Shown here piece after piece: positions 53,275-63,046 of a DNA stretch of 64,000 nucleotides. The notes beneath the pieces were generated by a model. The model was not told where the DNA came from and did not search any database. It was given only the letters and a program-made list of their open reading frames with translations. The stretch is from Polynucleobacter sp. VK25 (GTDB lineage: Bacteria > Pseudomonadota > Gammaproteobacteria > Burkholderiales > Burkholderiaceae). Position 1 is the first letter of the stretch, and the number at the start of each line of letters is the position of its first letter. Both the position numbers and the translations under genes were made by a program. The stretch lies in assembly GCF_018687355.1 (NCBI RefSeq), contig NZ_CP061288.1, forward strand, positions 568,144 through 632,143, in the 5' to 3' direction.

Positions 53275-54537
53275 TTAACCTCCGCGACGCATTAAGTCGA
53301 AGAATTCACCATTATTTTTGGTCGATTTGAGCTTATCGACGATAAAGTTCATCGCCTCGATATCGTCCATATCTGCCAGCAATTTACGCAATACCCAGAT
53401 CTTCTGGAGGTTCTCAGCCTTCACCAAGAGCTCCTCACGGCGGGTACCAGACTTATTGAGGTTAATAGATGGGTAAACACGACGCTCAGCCAAGCGACGC
53501 TCAAGGTGAACTTCCATATTGCCTGTGCCTTTGAATTCCTCGTAAATGAGGTCATCCATACGGCTGCCGGTTTCAATCAGGGCAGTAGCAATGATAGTTA
53601 ATGAGCCACCTTCTTCAATATTACGTGCTGCACCGAAGAAACGTTTTGGACGTTGCAATGCGTTTGCATCCACACCACCAGAAAGCACTTTTCCTGATGA
53701 AGGAACAACAGTGTTGTATGCGCGAGCAAGACGAGTAATCGAGTCCAGCAAGATGATGACATCTTTACCCATCTCTACTAAACGCTTGGCTTTTTCAATC
53801 ACCATCTCGGCAACTTGAACGTGACGCACGGCTGGCTCATCGAAAGTAGAGGCAACCACTTCACCGCGAACGGAGCGCTGCATCTCGGTCACTTCTTCAG
53901 GACGCTCATCAACGAGCAGTACGATCAAAATTGCTTCAGGATTATTGGCTGCAATTGCATGAGCAATGTGCTGCATCATCACAGTCTTACCTGACTTAGG
54001 TGAGGCTACGATCAAGCCACGTTGGCCGTAACCAATTGGGGAGATCATGTCGATAATGCGGCCTGTGAGGTTCTCTTCAGCCTTGATATCACGCTCTAGG
54101 CTGATTACGCGGTTAGGGTGCAAAGGCGTTAAGTTTTCGAACATGATGCGGTTCTTAAGAGCCTCTGGAGCCAAACCGTTGATCTTGTCCACTTTTACTA
54201 ATGCAAAGTAACGCTCGCCATCTTTAGGGGTACGCACTTCACCTTCCACGCTGTCACCAGTGTGCAAGTTAAAGCGGCGGATCTGCGCAGGGGAAATATA
54301 GATATCGTCAGGAGAAGCCATGTAAGAGGCTTCAGGAGAACGCAAGAAACCAAAGCCATCAGGCAATACTTCCAAAGTGCCGTCGCCGAATACTGTTTCA
54401 CCAGCCTTCGCGCGTTTCTTCAGAATGGCAAACATTAATTCTTGTTTGCGCATCCGTTGAGTGTTTTCAATCTCCAAGCTAGCTGCCATTTCAAGCAGAG
54501 CGGATACGTGGAGGACTTTGAGTTCAGTTAATTGCAT
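53275..54537 (-). CDS. rho: Transcription termination factor Rho
   Basis: A 420-residue hexameric RNA helicase/translocase. The N-terminal helical region and OB fold bind C-rich RNA ([23 protein letters not shown]), Walker A is [19 protein letters not shown], Walker B is [17 protein letters not shown], and the Q/R loops lie in [12 protein letters not shown]. Length is normal. A 256-base region upstream of its start, after trxA, may hold an autoregulatory leader. Confidence 0.96.
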   Translation of the reverse strand: MQLTELKVLHVSALLEMAASLEIENTQRMRKQELMFAILKKRAKAGETVFGDGTLEVLPDGFGFLRSPEASYMASPDDIYISPAQIRRFNLHTGDSVEGEVRTPKDGERYFALVKVDKINGLAPEALKNRIMFENLTPLHPNRVISLERDIKAEENLTGRIIDMISPIGYGQRGLIVASPKSGKTVMMQHIAHAIAANNPEAILIVLLVDERPEEVTEMQRSVRGEVVASTFDEPAVRHVQVAEMVIEKAKRLVEMGKDVIILLDSITRLARAYNTVVPSSGKVLSGGVDANALQRPKRFFGAARNIEEGGSLTIIATALIETGSRMDDLIYEEFKGTGNMEVHLERRLAERRVYPSINLNKSGTRREELLVKAENLQKIWVLRKLLADMDDIEAMNFIVDKLKSTKNNGEFFDLMRRGG

Positions 54538-54750
54538 GTGGTTCTCGGGTGTTGGTAAGGATAAAAATGAATAGAGGAAATTTGTTTTGAGGTAACTCTG
54601 CGCTGATAGAGATCACGCAGATGTGGAAAAACAGAATTTGGGATGTTTGCTAAAAGAGGGGGAGGTAAATTGCTGGAAATCGGAGCACTGATTAGTGCGT
54701 TTGAGTAATACTACACTAAAAAACGGGTCTGACAACTACGGTAAAACGGT
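54538..54750 (-). promoter_or_regulatory. Rho leader / promoter region
   Basis: This non-coding stretch upstream of rho (about 210 bases) contains no open frame worth calling. In E. coli the rho leader of similar length attenuates rho by Rho-dependent termination, so a leader function is plausible. No specific motif was identified by eye. Confidence 0.35.
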
Positions 54751-54783
54751 AAAAACCACAGGCTCAACTTGTGAACCTGTGGT
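54751..54783 (-). terminator. Terminator of trxA
   Basis: ACCACAGG at one arm and CCTGTGGT at the other, with a loop of about twelve bases. On the minus strand it is followed by TTTTTACC. It ends the thioredoxin transcript just before the rho region. Confidence 0.75.
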
Positions 54784-54793
54784 CTGAGACTAT

Positions 54794-55120
54794 TTACAGA
54801 TGACTATCGATAAATGCAGTCAACTGAGATTTGGCCAAAGCGCCTACTTTTTGAGCAGCCACGGTGCCATTTTTGAAGAGGATCAAGGTAGGAATGCCGC
54901 GAATATTGAATTGGGCAGGAACGCCTTGGTTCTCATCTACGTTCATTTTTGCGATCTGTAGCTTGTCGCCGTACTCACCAGAGAGCTCTTCCAGGATAGG
55001 ACCAATCATTTTGCAAGGACCACACCACTCAGCCCAGAAGTCGAGCAGAACAGGTTTGTCGGACTTGAGGACGTCTTGTTCGAAGGAGGCGTCAGTTACA
55101 TATTTAATGCCGGCACTCAT
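54794..55120 (-). CDS. trxA: Thioredoxin 1
   Basis: A 108-residue cytosolic thioredoxin. The active site is [14 protein letters not shown] (C33, C36) and cis-Pro lies in [13 protein letters not shown]. It reduces disulfides of ribonucleotide reductase and others. It lies just upstream of rho, an arrangement also seen in many proteobacteria (trxA-rho). Own terminator. Confidence 0.95.
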   Translation of the reverse strand: MSAGIKYVTDASFEQDVLKSDKPVLLDFWAEWCGPCKMIGPILEELSGEYGDKLQIAKMNVDENQGVPAQFNIRGIPTLILFKNGTVAAQKVGALAKSQLTAFIDSHL

Positions 55121-55217
55121 GAAAATTCCTTATTTAGCTTATTTAGTTATTGCGTTACAACGCTTATATTAGCAATAAGCGGAACGTTCTGCTCAAAATA
55201 GAAAAATTACTCCATTA

Positions 55218-58193
55218 ATGTCCCAGTCTTTCCCTGATCTTCCTGACCAAAAGCAGCCACAAGCTTGGGCAATCACGCCCAATAGCCAAGCGCTAACCCA
55301 GTTGGCAAAAGGTATTTGGGATTGTGCAATGCAAACTAATCAGCGCCCCTTAGTGGTGCTTAGTACTGCTGGGCCACTTATTGGGGTGAGGGCAGCCCTT
55401 GAATTAAATCGGCCAAAAGACCTGTCGAGCAATGCCGCGTTCTTGCCCCAGGTAATCAGCTTTACTGATTGGCTCGAGTCTGCGCCAGGCGCTTGGCAAT
55501 TTCCAAAGAAGCAAAGTGATTTGGAAAGATGGCTAGGTGTTTATGCTACTTTGCGTAAACATAAAAATTTACAGGCGTGGTTTAAGGCGGAGACTGAGTC
55601 TGGCGCATGGGGTTTGGCCCAAGCGATTGTGAAAGCGTGTGACACCTTATCAACGGCGGTGAGTCCGCAACTTCAAAAACAGATTCATGAATTCATTCAG
55701 AAAAAACAAACTGAAAAAAGTAATCTTGGTGAGCTTTGCCTTGGTGAGGCGCAAGCATTATTAGATGGTACTGTAGCCAAAGTCTATTCAGGAATGGCGC
55801 GTAAGGTAGTAGATCAAGAGACTAAGGTCTTGCTTGAGTTTTGGCGTTACACCGCAAGCGTGAGTGATCCCGCATTTCGCAATCAGTTTGCAATAGCTGC
55901 TCATCTCGAGGCAAATAAGAGTGCAAAGCCAGCAAGGCCATTGATATGGGTGGAGACTGCTGATCCAACACCAATAGACCAAGAGATTATTGGTGCGCTG
56001 CTTAATGAGTATGCCCAGTACGCACGAGTAATAGAGGCGAAGATGGATTGGCGCGACGTGGGCATGTGGCCTGAGTCTATTGGATCTGAAGCGGGTGAAC
56101 AAGCAAGGACTCAAGCCTTAGAAAATGTAAAACGCTCTCAAAGTAAGGGCTGGCGACTTATAGCCGCGAAACGTTTTGAAGAATTAGCATGGGCTGCCGC
56201 CAAAACAATTGAGCAGCATCTCATTGACGGTAAAACCAATTTAGCATTGGTTGCGCAAGATCGTTTAGTAGCGAGAAGGGCGCGCGCATTACTTTCACGC
56301 CTAGGTCCAGCACTCAATATTCGTGATGAAACCGGTTGGAAGTTATCTACTACACGCGCAGCTGCAGCTCTCAATAGTTGGCTGGAGCTCATTAGGGCCC
56401 CTAAAGATGGGCCGAGCGCAAAAATCTTGCTTGAGTTTTTGCAGAATCCATTTCTAGATCTTGGCAAGATTTTGCAACGAGACGCTGAAAGTTGTGTTGG
56501 GTTGATTGCAGAGCTTGAAGATATTTTAATTGGCAGCAAAGCAGAGTCCGGTTGGAAAACTTTTCACCTAGCCATTGAGGGCGCGCAAGCGAATGCGGCA
56601 AAAACTGCTAGCGCGATGCCAAGTGCAGCATTGTTTGAGTTATTGCAGTTTGCTCGAGAGCGTCATCATGAGTGGCTGATGCTTAAGGTTGATTGCAATA
56701 CGGCCTATCAGCTGTTGCGGGTTAATCTTCAAGCGGCCGGCATGGATCAGAGCCTTGAAAAAGACTCGGCCGGCAAGCAATTGCTAGAGGTGCTCAAGAC
56801 ATTTGATTTAAGTAAGACGCAATACCAACAAACTTCTATACGTTTGAGTGAGTGGCTTAGTTTGCTGAAAACGGTTATTGAAGGTGCGAGCTATCAAGAG
56901 GCTGGCAAGGAAGCTAAAGCCACACTGAACATTTTGCCTTTGAGTTCTACACGTATGCGTGACTTTGAAGCGGTGGTTGTTGTAGGTTGCGATGAGCAGC
57001 AGTTGCCAGCTTATTCAGAGCCGCCATTATTTTTCTCAGATGCGCTTAATCAGTTATTAAAGACCTCAACGATAGCCATGCAGTTTGTGCAGCAATCTAG
57101 AGATCTTTCGCAATTGCTGGTGTCATGTCCCAGCGTGGATTTACTCTGGCAAAGCAAAAGTAATAATGGAGAACCGCTCAGACCATCGGCTTGGATACAG
57201 CGTTTACAAAATCAAGTGAAGTGGGAAGCCATTCCAGTTCAATTGAAAAAACGTACTTTTGAGGCCGCGCCAATGGAAATGGCAGTTGCGCATTTTGAAG
57301 AAGATCTGCCGATGCCGCTTTCAATGAGCCCTAGTGCTTATAAGGCTTTGCGGGATTGCCCATATCGTTATTACGTACGTAGCTTATTGGGTTTACGCAA
57401 GAACAAAGAATTTGATGAAGGCTTTGATGCTTCACTGGCAGGGCAAACTTTGCATAAGTTGCTCAAGCGTTTTTACCATGCCCTTAAAACCCATGAGCAT
57501 ACTAATCCATCACTTAAGAATGACGCCGATCAAAGGCGTACCTGGATGGAAAAAAGCTTAAATGATTATTCAGAGCAAGAGTTCGCCGTATTGATTGAGG
57601 GTGATGCTAGGGTAATGGGTACCTTAAGAGATTGGCAAAAACAAATCCCCAGTTTTGTGGATTGGCAGTTGCAGCGGGAGCAAGCAGGTTGGGAATATTT
57701 TGATGGCGAAGTCAAGGTTGGTTTTGATCTGCCATTTCAGGATGCTGACGGCAATATCAAAATGATTCGCATTGAAGGTTATGCCGACCGCTATGACGTC
57801 AATGTAGATGACAGCAAGATTGCTTCAGTGATTGATTACAAAAATCAACACTTTGACAGAGTTAAAGTTCGGGCCGAGCATGTCTTAGATGATCCTCAGC
57901 TATTGATCTATGCTCGTGCCGCAAATGAGGGTCAAGAAAGCCATAAGTTATCAGGGCATCAGGTTCGGCAGGCAGAGTGGGTAGCCTTGAAGGCGGATAT
58001 TTCTAAGGGCGAGCAAAAAGCATTGCGCAGCCAAGAAGTAATGGATATGACAGAAATGATGCAGCAGTTTTCTAAGCAGATGACAGAAGATGTGGAACAG
58101 CTATGGGCCAAAAAGCCAATGCAAGCATTTGCGCCTGAAGGTGTCTGCCAATACTGCGAAGCAAGAGGCGTTTGTAGGAAGGGAATTTGGTGA
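55218..58193 (+). CDS. addB: AddB-like PD-(D/E)XK nuclease/inactive helicase subunit
   Basis: A 991-residue partner of the AddA-like helicase. The N-terminal region resembles a UvrD-like fold, but the Walker A position reads VLSTAGPLIGVRA and lacks GKT, so ATPase activity is doubtful. The C-terminal nuclease has MSPSAYKALRDCPYRYYVRS, EGYADRYD and ASVIDYKNQ (PD-(D/E)XK Asp and Lys), plus C714, C977, C980 and C986 suitable for a 4Fe-4S cluster. It processes double-strand ends for RecA loading. It overlaps the addA start. Confidence 0.87.
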   Translation: MSQSFPDLPDQKQPQAWAITPNSQALTQLAKGIWDCAMQTNQRPLVVLSTAGPLIGVRAALELNRPKDLSSNAAFLPQVISFTDWLESAPGAWQFPKKQSDLERWLGVYATLRKHKNLQAWFKAETESGAWGLAQAIVKACDTLSTAVSPQLQKQIHEFIQKKQTEKSNLGELCLGEAQALLDGTVAKVYSGMARKVVDQETKVLLEFWRYTASVSDPAFRNQFAIAAHLEANKSAKPARPLIWVETADPTPIDQEIIGALLNEYAQYARVIEAKMDWRDVGMWPESIGSEAGEQARTQALENVKRSQSKGWRLIAAKRFEELAWAAAKTIEQHLIDGKTNLALVAQDRLVARRARALLSRLGPALNIRDETGWKLSTTRAAAALNSWLELIRAPKDGPSAKILLEFLQNPFLDLGKILQRDAESCVGLIAELEDILIGSKAESGWKTFHLAIEGAQANAAKTASAMPSAALFELLQFARERHHEWLMLKVDCNTAYQLLRVNLQAAGMDQSLEKDSAGKQLLEVLKTFDLSKTQYQQTSIRLSEWLSLLKTVIEGASYQEAGKEAKATLNILPLSSTRMRDFEAVVVVGCDEQQLPAYSEPPLFFSDALNQLLKTSTIAMQFVQQSRDLSQLLVSCPSVDLLWQSKSNNGEPLRPSAWIQRLQNQVKWEAIPVQLKKRTFEAAPMEMAVAHFEEDLPMPLSMSPSAYKALRDCPYRYYVRSLLGLRKNKEFDEGFDASLAGQTLHKLLKRFYHALKTHEHTNPSLKNDADQRRTWMEKSLNDYSEQEFAVLIEGDARVMGTLRDWQKQIPSFVDWQLQREQAGWEYFDGEVKVGFDLPFQDADGNIKMIRIEGYADRYDVNVDDSKIASVIDYKNQHFDRVKVRAEHVLDDPQLLIYARAANEGQESHKLSGHQVRQAEWVALKADISKGEQKALRSQEVMDMTEMMQQFSKQMTEDVEQLWAKKPMQAFAPEGVCQYCEARGVCRKGIW

Positions 58194-61100
58194 GCTATCT
58201 AATGAATACCCTTCCGGCTAAGCAAGCTTATTCAGAAAAGCTCGCTTGTGATCCGCAGCGCTCGGTAGTTGTTTCTGCTTGTGCAGGAAGCGGTAAGACT
58301 TGGTTGTTGGTAGCGCGTATGGTTCGTCTCTTGTTAGATGATGTGAAGCCGCAAGAGATTCTCGCGCTAACATTTACGCGTAAGGCTGCGCAAGAAATGC
58401 GTGACCGCCTATATGGATTGCTGGAGCAATTTTCTAAAAGTGATGATGTCTCATTAATCAAAGAACTTACCGCTAGAGGTATGGAAAAGACGCAAGCTGA
58501 AAAATACCTTCCTAAAGCCAAAGCGCTTTATGAGCAGGTGCTAGCAAATCCACAGCCGATTGTGATCGATACCTTTCATGGCTGGTTTGGCAGGTTGCTG
58601 GGTGCAGCCCCGGTATCACTTGGCATTCAGCCGGGGTTCAAGTTGCGTGAGGATGCGAAGCGACTCCAAGATGAGTGTCTTGATGATTGGTGGGGCGATC
58701 TCACGCCAGAGCTCAAAGCGCATTACGACGTCTTACTCAAATATTTAGGCTCTCACGAGACACAAAAACTCTTAATGGGTAAAAGCAGTCTCTTTAAGCA
58801 AAGAGGTGCATGGACTTTCTTTGCGAAGCAATGTGATCGAACTGGCATCACGCCCATAGAGCGCCTAAAAGAGTCCCTGCATAAGTTGAATCTACCTAAT
58901 CCATTGCTAGCTCAGTGGAATGCGCCTAATGCATTGGTTGATCTAGAGTTTTTAGAGTATTGCTTTAAAAATAGCAGCAGCAATGATCAGAAGCTTTTGC
59001 CAAATTTGTTACCAGCGTTAGTGTGTAAAAAGAATGGCGGCGATGTGATGAATATTGCTAAGAGTTTGCAAGATGTCTTTTTGACGAAAAGCCCTGTGAA
59101 GTACCGCAGCGGTAACGATACTGTTTTAGGTGCATTAGACACTTTCTTAAGGAGTGAAGGTAAGGCTGATCGCATCGGTGACTTCATCTCTATTAAGCAA
59201 AACTGGGGCCATACTTTTGATGAATACCTCCAATGGCAAGCCGAGCAGGATGCATTTGCTATCAATGAAGCTTGGTTTGCCCTGAATCAATCTATGATGG
59301 CGCACGCCAATGCTCAAAAAGAAAATATGCGTGTGCGTGATTTTGATGATTTGGAAGTTGGTGTTAGCTTGCTGATGGGGGAGTCTGAGCACGCAGCGTA
59401 TCTTCAATCGCGCCTAGATGCAAAGTACAAGCAAATCTTGGTAGATGAGTTCCAAGATACCAATCCATTGCAATGGCAAATTCTGCGAGCCTGGTTAGCA
59501 GGCTATAGCGTAGGTGATGAGAAGCCAAAAGTATTTATTGTGGGCGATCCTAAGCAGTCGATTTATCGCTTTCGCCGTGCTGATCCTAGGTTGTTTGTAA
59601 GCGCAGCGCAGTTTTTACATCAACATCATGAAGCTGCTTATATTGAGCAGGATAAAACGCGTCGCAATGCTCATGAAATCAATAAGGTAGTGAATGCGAT
59701 CTTTCGGGGTGAGCAAGTGCCACCCGATTACCCATATACGGAGCAGCATACTCTGTGGACCACTCCGAATGAGGATAGACCTACCGGTGCATATGCTGGG
59801 AAAGGCGAGATTTATTTATTGCCTTTGATTGCTTATTCAGAGCACACGCAGGAACCAAGAGAGGGTAGTGCTTTTGATGGTGCTATTGCCGATTCAAGCG
59901 AAACAGTTGGGGTGATTCAGCGTCAACATGAGGGTGAGTTGGTTGCGCGCCTCATTAAAGAAATTGTTGCTACGCGTAAGGTGGCAGATAAAGAAGGTGG
60001 CAAGGAAATATGGCGCGAGGCCAGAGCAAGTGATTTCCTGTTGCTGGTAAAACGTCGTAAATATTTGCCTCAATACGAAAGAGCGCTGCGTGATGTAAAG
60101 CTTGCCTATGAGAGTCCACGCTTAGGTGGATTGCTTAATACTCTAGAGATCGATGACCTCATTGCCTTGCTGACCGTTTTAGTAACGCCTCGTCATGACT
60201 TACCGCTGGCCCAAGTTCTTAGAAGTCCGATCTTTGGTTTTTCTGAAAAACAAATGCAGCAATTGGCGGTAGCGATGACATCTGGTCATTACCGCTCCTG
60301 GTGGGATGCCTTGCAAGACAGTAAAGATGCAAAGCTACAAGTTGCAGCGCGCTATCTTAAGCATTGGCATCTTTTGGGCGAGCGCTTGCCGGTTCATGAC
60401 CTACTTGACCGTATTTATCAAGAGGGTGATGTACGCCTCAAATATGCTGCAGTCTGTCAGGATCTCGATCGACCACAGGTCTTGGCAAACTTGGACGCCT
60501 TCTTAGAGGTGGCGCTAAATCAAGATGGGGGTCAATACCCAAGCTTGAGTCGTTTTATTCAGGAGATGAATATCAAGCGCCGTGGCGATGATGATGAAAC
60601 GCCTGATGAGGGGGATGTTGATGCGGCAAGTGATGGCAACCTAGCCGAAGTCGATGAAGAGAGTGAAATGTCAGAAGAAGATCGCCATAAGCGTGTGCGA
60701 CTCATGACAATTCACGGTGCTAAAGGCTTGGAGTCACCTTTTGTCATCATCCTGGATGCCAACAATACCGCTACCAATGTCGACTACAGTGGCGTCTTAA
60801 TTGATTGGGTGCCACAAGAAGAGAGCCCGTCCCATTTATCCCTGTTTACCTCTAAAACATTGACTAGCCCTCGCGCTGAGATCAATGAGGCTGAGAAGCT
60901 AATTGGTGAAAAAGAAAATTGGAATCTTTTGTACGTTGCCATGACTCGTGCACGCCAAGGCCTGTGGATTAGTGGAGATGCCCAAAAACCTACTACCAAT
61001 AATCCCAGCGGCTTAGATAAGACTTCTTGGTATGGCAGGGCAAGCAAGGCTGAGTTGTCTGTGTATCAGGTAGGCGAGCAAGTAGTGGCTACGGAGGAGT

Positions 61101-61726
61101 TTGAGGCCATCAAACCTGCGCAAGAAAATGCGGTTGAGGATTTTGTCTTGGAATGGGGCTCTGCGCAAGAAAGTCATACGCAAATGCTGTCTGACATCGA
61201 GAGCGGTGTGACGGTTGAAGTTTTTGCGGGTGCAGATGAGCGGGCGGGCAATCCCGATCCAGAAATCCTGGAAGAGGGCACAAACTTCCATAAGTTGCTA
61301 GAGTTCATTACCCCAGACTCCGCCAATCAAAACAAGCCATCTATGCCGAGTGAGCAAGAGCTCATGAATTGGTTGGATGTAGATCAAGAGGGTGCAATCA
61401 AACTGATTGCGTACGTCCAAAAAGTGCTGACTACTCCAGAGCTCAAGCGCTATCTGACATCGGGCGAATGGGTTCAGGCTTGGAATGAATTAGACATCGC
61501 CAGTGAAGATGGCAAGAGCTATCGCATGGATCGCCTAGTGGAGCTCGATGATCACTTAGCCATCATCGACTACAAGCTCACCATTCCAGAGGTGGGTAGC
61601 GATCAGTATGAAAAGTACCGCAAGCAGTTACAGGGCTATCAGGCTGAGCTGACCCGAATTAGAAAAGACAAATCCAACAAGGCTTATTTAATTTCATCTA
61701 AAGGTGAGATTAAAGAGGTCCATTAA
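58190..61726 (+). CDS. addA: AddA-like UvrD/Rep helicase-nuclease
   Basis: An 1178-residue SF1A helicase with a C-terminal nuclease. Walker A is SACAGSGKTWLLVARM (about residue 30), motif II is ILVDEFQDTNPLQW, motif IV-VI region includes VRLMTIHGAKGLESPFVII and LLYVAMTRARQGLW, and the nuclease has GTNFHKLLEF, RMDRLVELDDHLAIIDYK and QLQGYQAEL. GTG at 58190 overlaps the addB stop (GTGA) with GGGA upstream; ATG at 58202 is an alternative. Works with AddB in recombinational repair. Confidence 0.88.
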   Translation: MSYLMNTLPAKQAYSEKLACDPQRSVVVSACAGSGKTWLLVARMVRLLLDDVKPQEILALTFTRKAAQEMRDRLYGLLEQFSKSDDVSLIKELTARGMEKTQAEKYLPKAKALYEQVLANPQPIVIDTFHGWFGRLLGAAPVSLGIQPGFKLREDAKRLQDECLDDWWGDLTPELKAHYDVLLKYLGSHETQKLLMGKSSLFKQRGAWTFFAKQCDRTGITPIERLKESLHKLNLPNPLLAQWNAPNALVDLEFLEYCFKNSSSNDQKLLPNLLPALVCKKNGGDVMNIAKSLQDVFLTKSPVKYRSGNDTVLGALDTFLRSEGKADRIGDFISIKQNWGHTFDEYLQWQAEQDAFAINEAWFALNQSMMAHANAQKENMRVRDFDDLEVGVSLLMGESEHAAYLQSRLDAKYKQILVDEFQDTNPLQWQILRAWLAGYSVGDEKPKVFIVGDPKQSIYRFRRADPRLFVSAAQFLHQHHEAAYIEQDKTRRNAHEINKVVNAIFRGEQVPPDYPYTEQHTLWTTPNEDRPTGAYAGKGEIYLLPLIAYSEHTQEPREGSAFDGAIADSSETVGVIQRQHEGELVARLIKEIVATRKVADKEGGKEIWREARASDFLLLVKRRKYLPQYERALRDVKLAYESPRLGGLLNTLEIDDLIALLTVLVTPRHDLPLAQVLRSPIFGFSEKQMQQLAVAMTSGHYRSWWDALQDSKDAKLQVAARYLKHWHLLGERLPVHDLLDRIYQEGDVRLKYAAVCQDLDRPQVLANLDAFLEVALNQDGGQYPSLSRFIQEMNIKRRGDDDETPDEGDVDAASDGNLAEVDEESEMSEEDRHKRVRLMTIHGAKGLESPFVIILDANNTATNVDYSGVLIDWVPQEESPSHLSLFTSKTLTSPRAEINEAEKLIGEKENWNLLYVAMTRARQGLWISGDAQKPTTNNPSGLDKTSWYGRASKAELSVYQVGEQVVATEEFEAIKPAQENAVEDFVLEWGSAQESHTQMLSDIESGVTVEVFAGADERAGNPDPEILEEGTNFHKLLEFITPDSANQNKPSMPSEQELMNWLDVDQEGAIKLIAYVQKVLTTPELKRYLTSGEWVQAWNELDIASEDGKSYRMDRLVELDDHLAIIDYKLTIPEVGSDQYEKYRKQLQGYQAELTRIRKDKSNKAYLISSKGEIKEVH

Positions 61727-61778
61727 ACTGAATCAATCGGTTAAGTAATTCCGCCCTTTCATTTCTTAGGAAAACCTT

Positions 61779-62282
61779 ATGGCAATTTCAATGTATCAGG
61801 CATCTGTTCCGCAATTAAATAAGATGCTGACTAACCTCTCTAATATCCTCAAAAAAGGCGAAGAGTTTGCGGGCGCTAAAGGTCTTGATAGTGCAGTATT
61901 AGTAGAGGGGCGCCTTGCTCCGGATATGTTTCCGCTGTCCAAGCAAGTGCAAATAGCTTGCGATCAAGTGAAAAACGGCATGGCACGTATAGCTGGTGTT
62001 GAGCCTCCCAAATTTGAGGATAACGAAACTACTTTTGCCCAGTTGCAAGAGCGCATCGCCAAAACCATTGCTTTTGCTAATAGCCTCAAGCCAGCGCAAG
62101 TGGATGGCACGGAAGCAAAAGAAATTAAGTTCTCGATTAAAGAGTGGAGCTTTGAGTTTGTTGGTGAGCAATATCTGTTAACTTGGATCATCCCTAATTT
62201 TTACTTCCATGTAACTGCTGCTTATGCCATCCTGCGCCATAACGGGGTCGAGGTCGGGAAGATGGATTACCTGGGCGGTTAA
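61779..62282 (+). CDS. DUF1993 family protein
   Basis: A 167-residue soluble, helical protein. MYQASVPQLNKMLTNLSNIL at the N-terminus, RLAPDMFPLSKQVQIACDQVKN in the middle, and NFYFHVTAAYAILRHNGVEVGKMDYLG at the end match the DUF1993 pattern (DinB-like four-helix bundle with HxxxxYxILRHxG). His residues could bind a metal. Function unknown. It lies 52 bases after addA. Confidence 0.88.
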   Translation: MAISMYQASVPQLNKMLTNLSNILKKGEEFAGAKGLDSAVLVEGRLAPDMFPLSKQVQIACDQVKNGMARIAGVEPPKFEDNETTFAQLQERIAKTIAFANSLKPAQVDGTEAKEIKFSIKEWSFEFVGEQYLLTWIIPNFYFHVTAAYAILRHNGVEVGKMDYLGG

Positions 62283-62302
62283 GTAAGCCTTACAATGGAG
62301 GC

Positions 62303-62419
62303 ATGGAATATTTTTCACAAATCATGAATGAGATAAATCCTTGGCTTTACCGCGCCAGCATTTATCTCTCCAATGCTTTTGTGGATGATCCGGCGATCCT
62401 AGCGTTTGCTTTTTGCTAA
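62303..62419 (+). CDS. Possible 38-residue ORF
   Basis: A short open frame from ATG at 62303 to TAA at 62417-62419, followed within 20 bases by a terminator hairpin. It begins MEYFSQIMNEINPWLYRAS. GGAGG lies only one base before the ATG, which is too close for a standard site. It may be real, a decayed gene or chance. Function unknown. Confidence 0.25.
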   Translation: MEYFSQIMNEINPWLYRASIYLSNAFVDDPAILAFAFC

Positions 62420-62436
62420 GAGCGGAGTAGCCCTGA

Positions 62437-62461
62437 AAAGCCACCTACGGGTGGTTTTTTG
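62437..62461 (+). terminator. Rho-independent terminator
   Basis: GCCACC-TACG-GGTGGT followed by a T-run. It ends the DUF1993 transcript and isolates the SOS-controlled umuDC operon. Confidence 0.75.
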
Positions 62462-62528
62462 TTGCCTAAATTTTGAGCAAATAGCCCTAAAACAACAAAA
62501 ATAAGCCCATTTTTGCGGTTTTTACATA

Positions 62529-62548
62529 TACTGTATAAACATACAGTA
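62529..62548 (+). promoter_or_regulatory. LexA (SOS) box of umuDC
   Basis: TACTGTATAAACATACAGTA: a CTG-N10-CAG palindrome that closely matches the LexA consensus. It ends six bases before the umuD ATG at 62554. A possible -35 (TTTGCG, 62512-62517) and -10 (TATAAA, 62534-62539) with 16-base spacing place the -10 inside the box, so LexA would block RNA polymerase directly. Confidence 0.88.
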
Positions 62549-62553
62549 TATTA

Positions 62554-63045
62554 ATGACTATGACGCAAGTAATGAACCCTGCAAAAGTAACCCTCAGTCA
62601 GGCACCGCAAGCCTTGGCGGGGCATTTTGCCGCCTATGAGCTCAAGCTCCTTAGCCATCGGATTTCAGCTGGATTCCCTAGCCCAGCGGCAGATTACGCC
62701 GAAGACGGTCTTGATCTGAATCATTACCTCGTCCAAAACAAACCAGCCACTTTCATGTTTACCGTGAAAGGGGATTCGATGCTGGGCGCGGGGATTTGTG
62801 ATGGCGACAAGGTTGTTGTTGATAAGGCCCTAAAGCCAAAACATAAAGACATTGTGGTTGCTGTAGTCGACAGCGAGTACACCATCAAGCGACTCTACCA
62901 ATTGCGTGGTCGCATCGAGTTGCAACCAGAAAACCCAAACTATCAACCTATTACCTTTAACGAAGGCAGTGAGCTGCAAATCTGGGGTGTAGTGGTTGGA
63001 GTAGTGCGTAAGTACAGCAATGCTAGTGGCAGAAATGGGAAGTGA
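62554..63045 (+). CDS. umuD: Translesion DNA polymerase V autoproteolytic subunit
   Basis: A 163-residue UmuD/LexA-like protein. The self-cleavage site is A39-G40 in [17 protein letters not shown], the nucleophile is S75 in [10 protein letters not shown], and the general base is K112 in SEYTIKRL. After RecA*-stimulated cleavage it forms Pol V with UmuC. No Shine-Dalgarno is visible before ATG 62554, or before the in-frame ATGs at 62560 and 62572; the start choice is therefore uncertain. LexA box directly upstream; umuC follows. Confidence 0.93.
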   Translation: MTMTQVMNPAKVTLSQAPQALAGHFAAYELKLLSHRISAGFPSPAADYAEDGLDLNHYLVQNKPATFMFTVKGDSMLGAGICDGDKVVVDKALKPKHKDIVVAVVDSEYTIKRLYQLRGRIELQPENPNYQPITFNEGSELQIWGVVVGVVRKYSNASGRNGK

Positions 63046-63046
63046 G

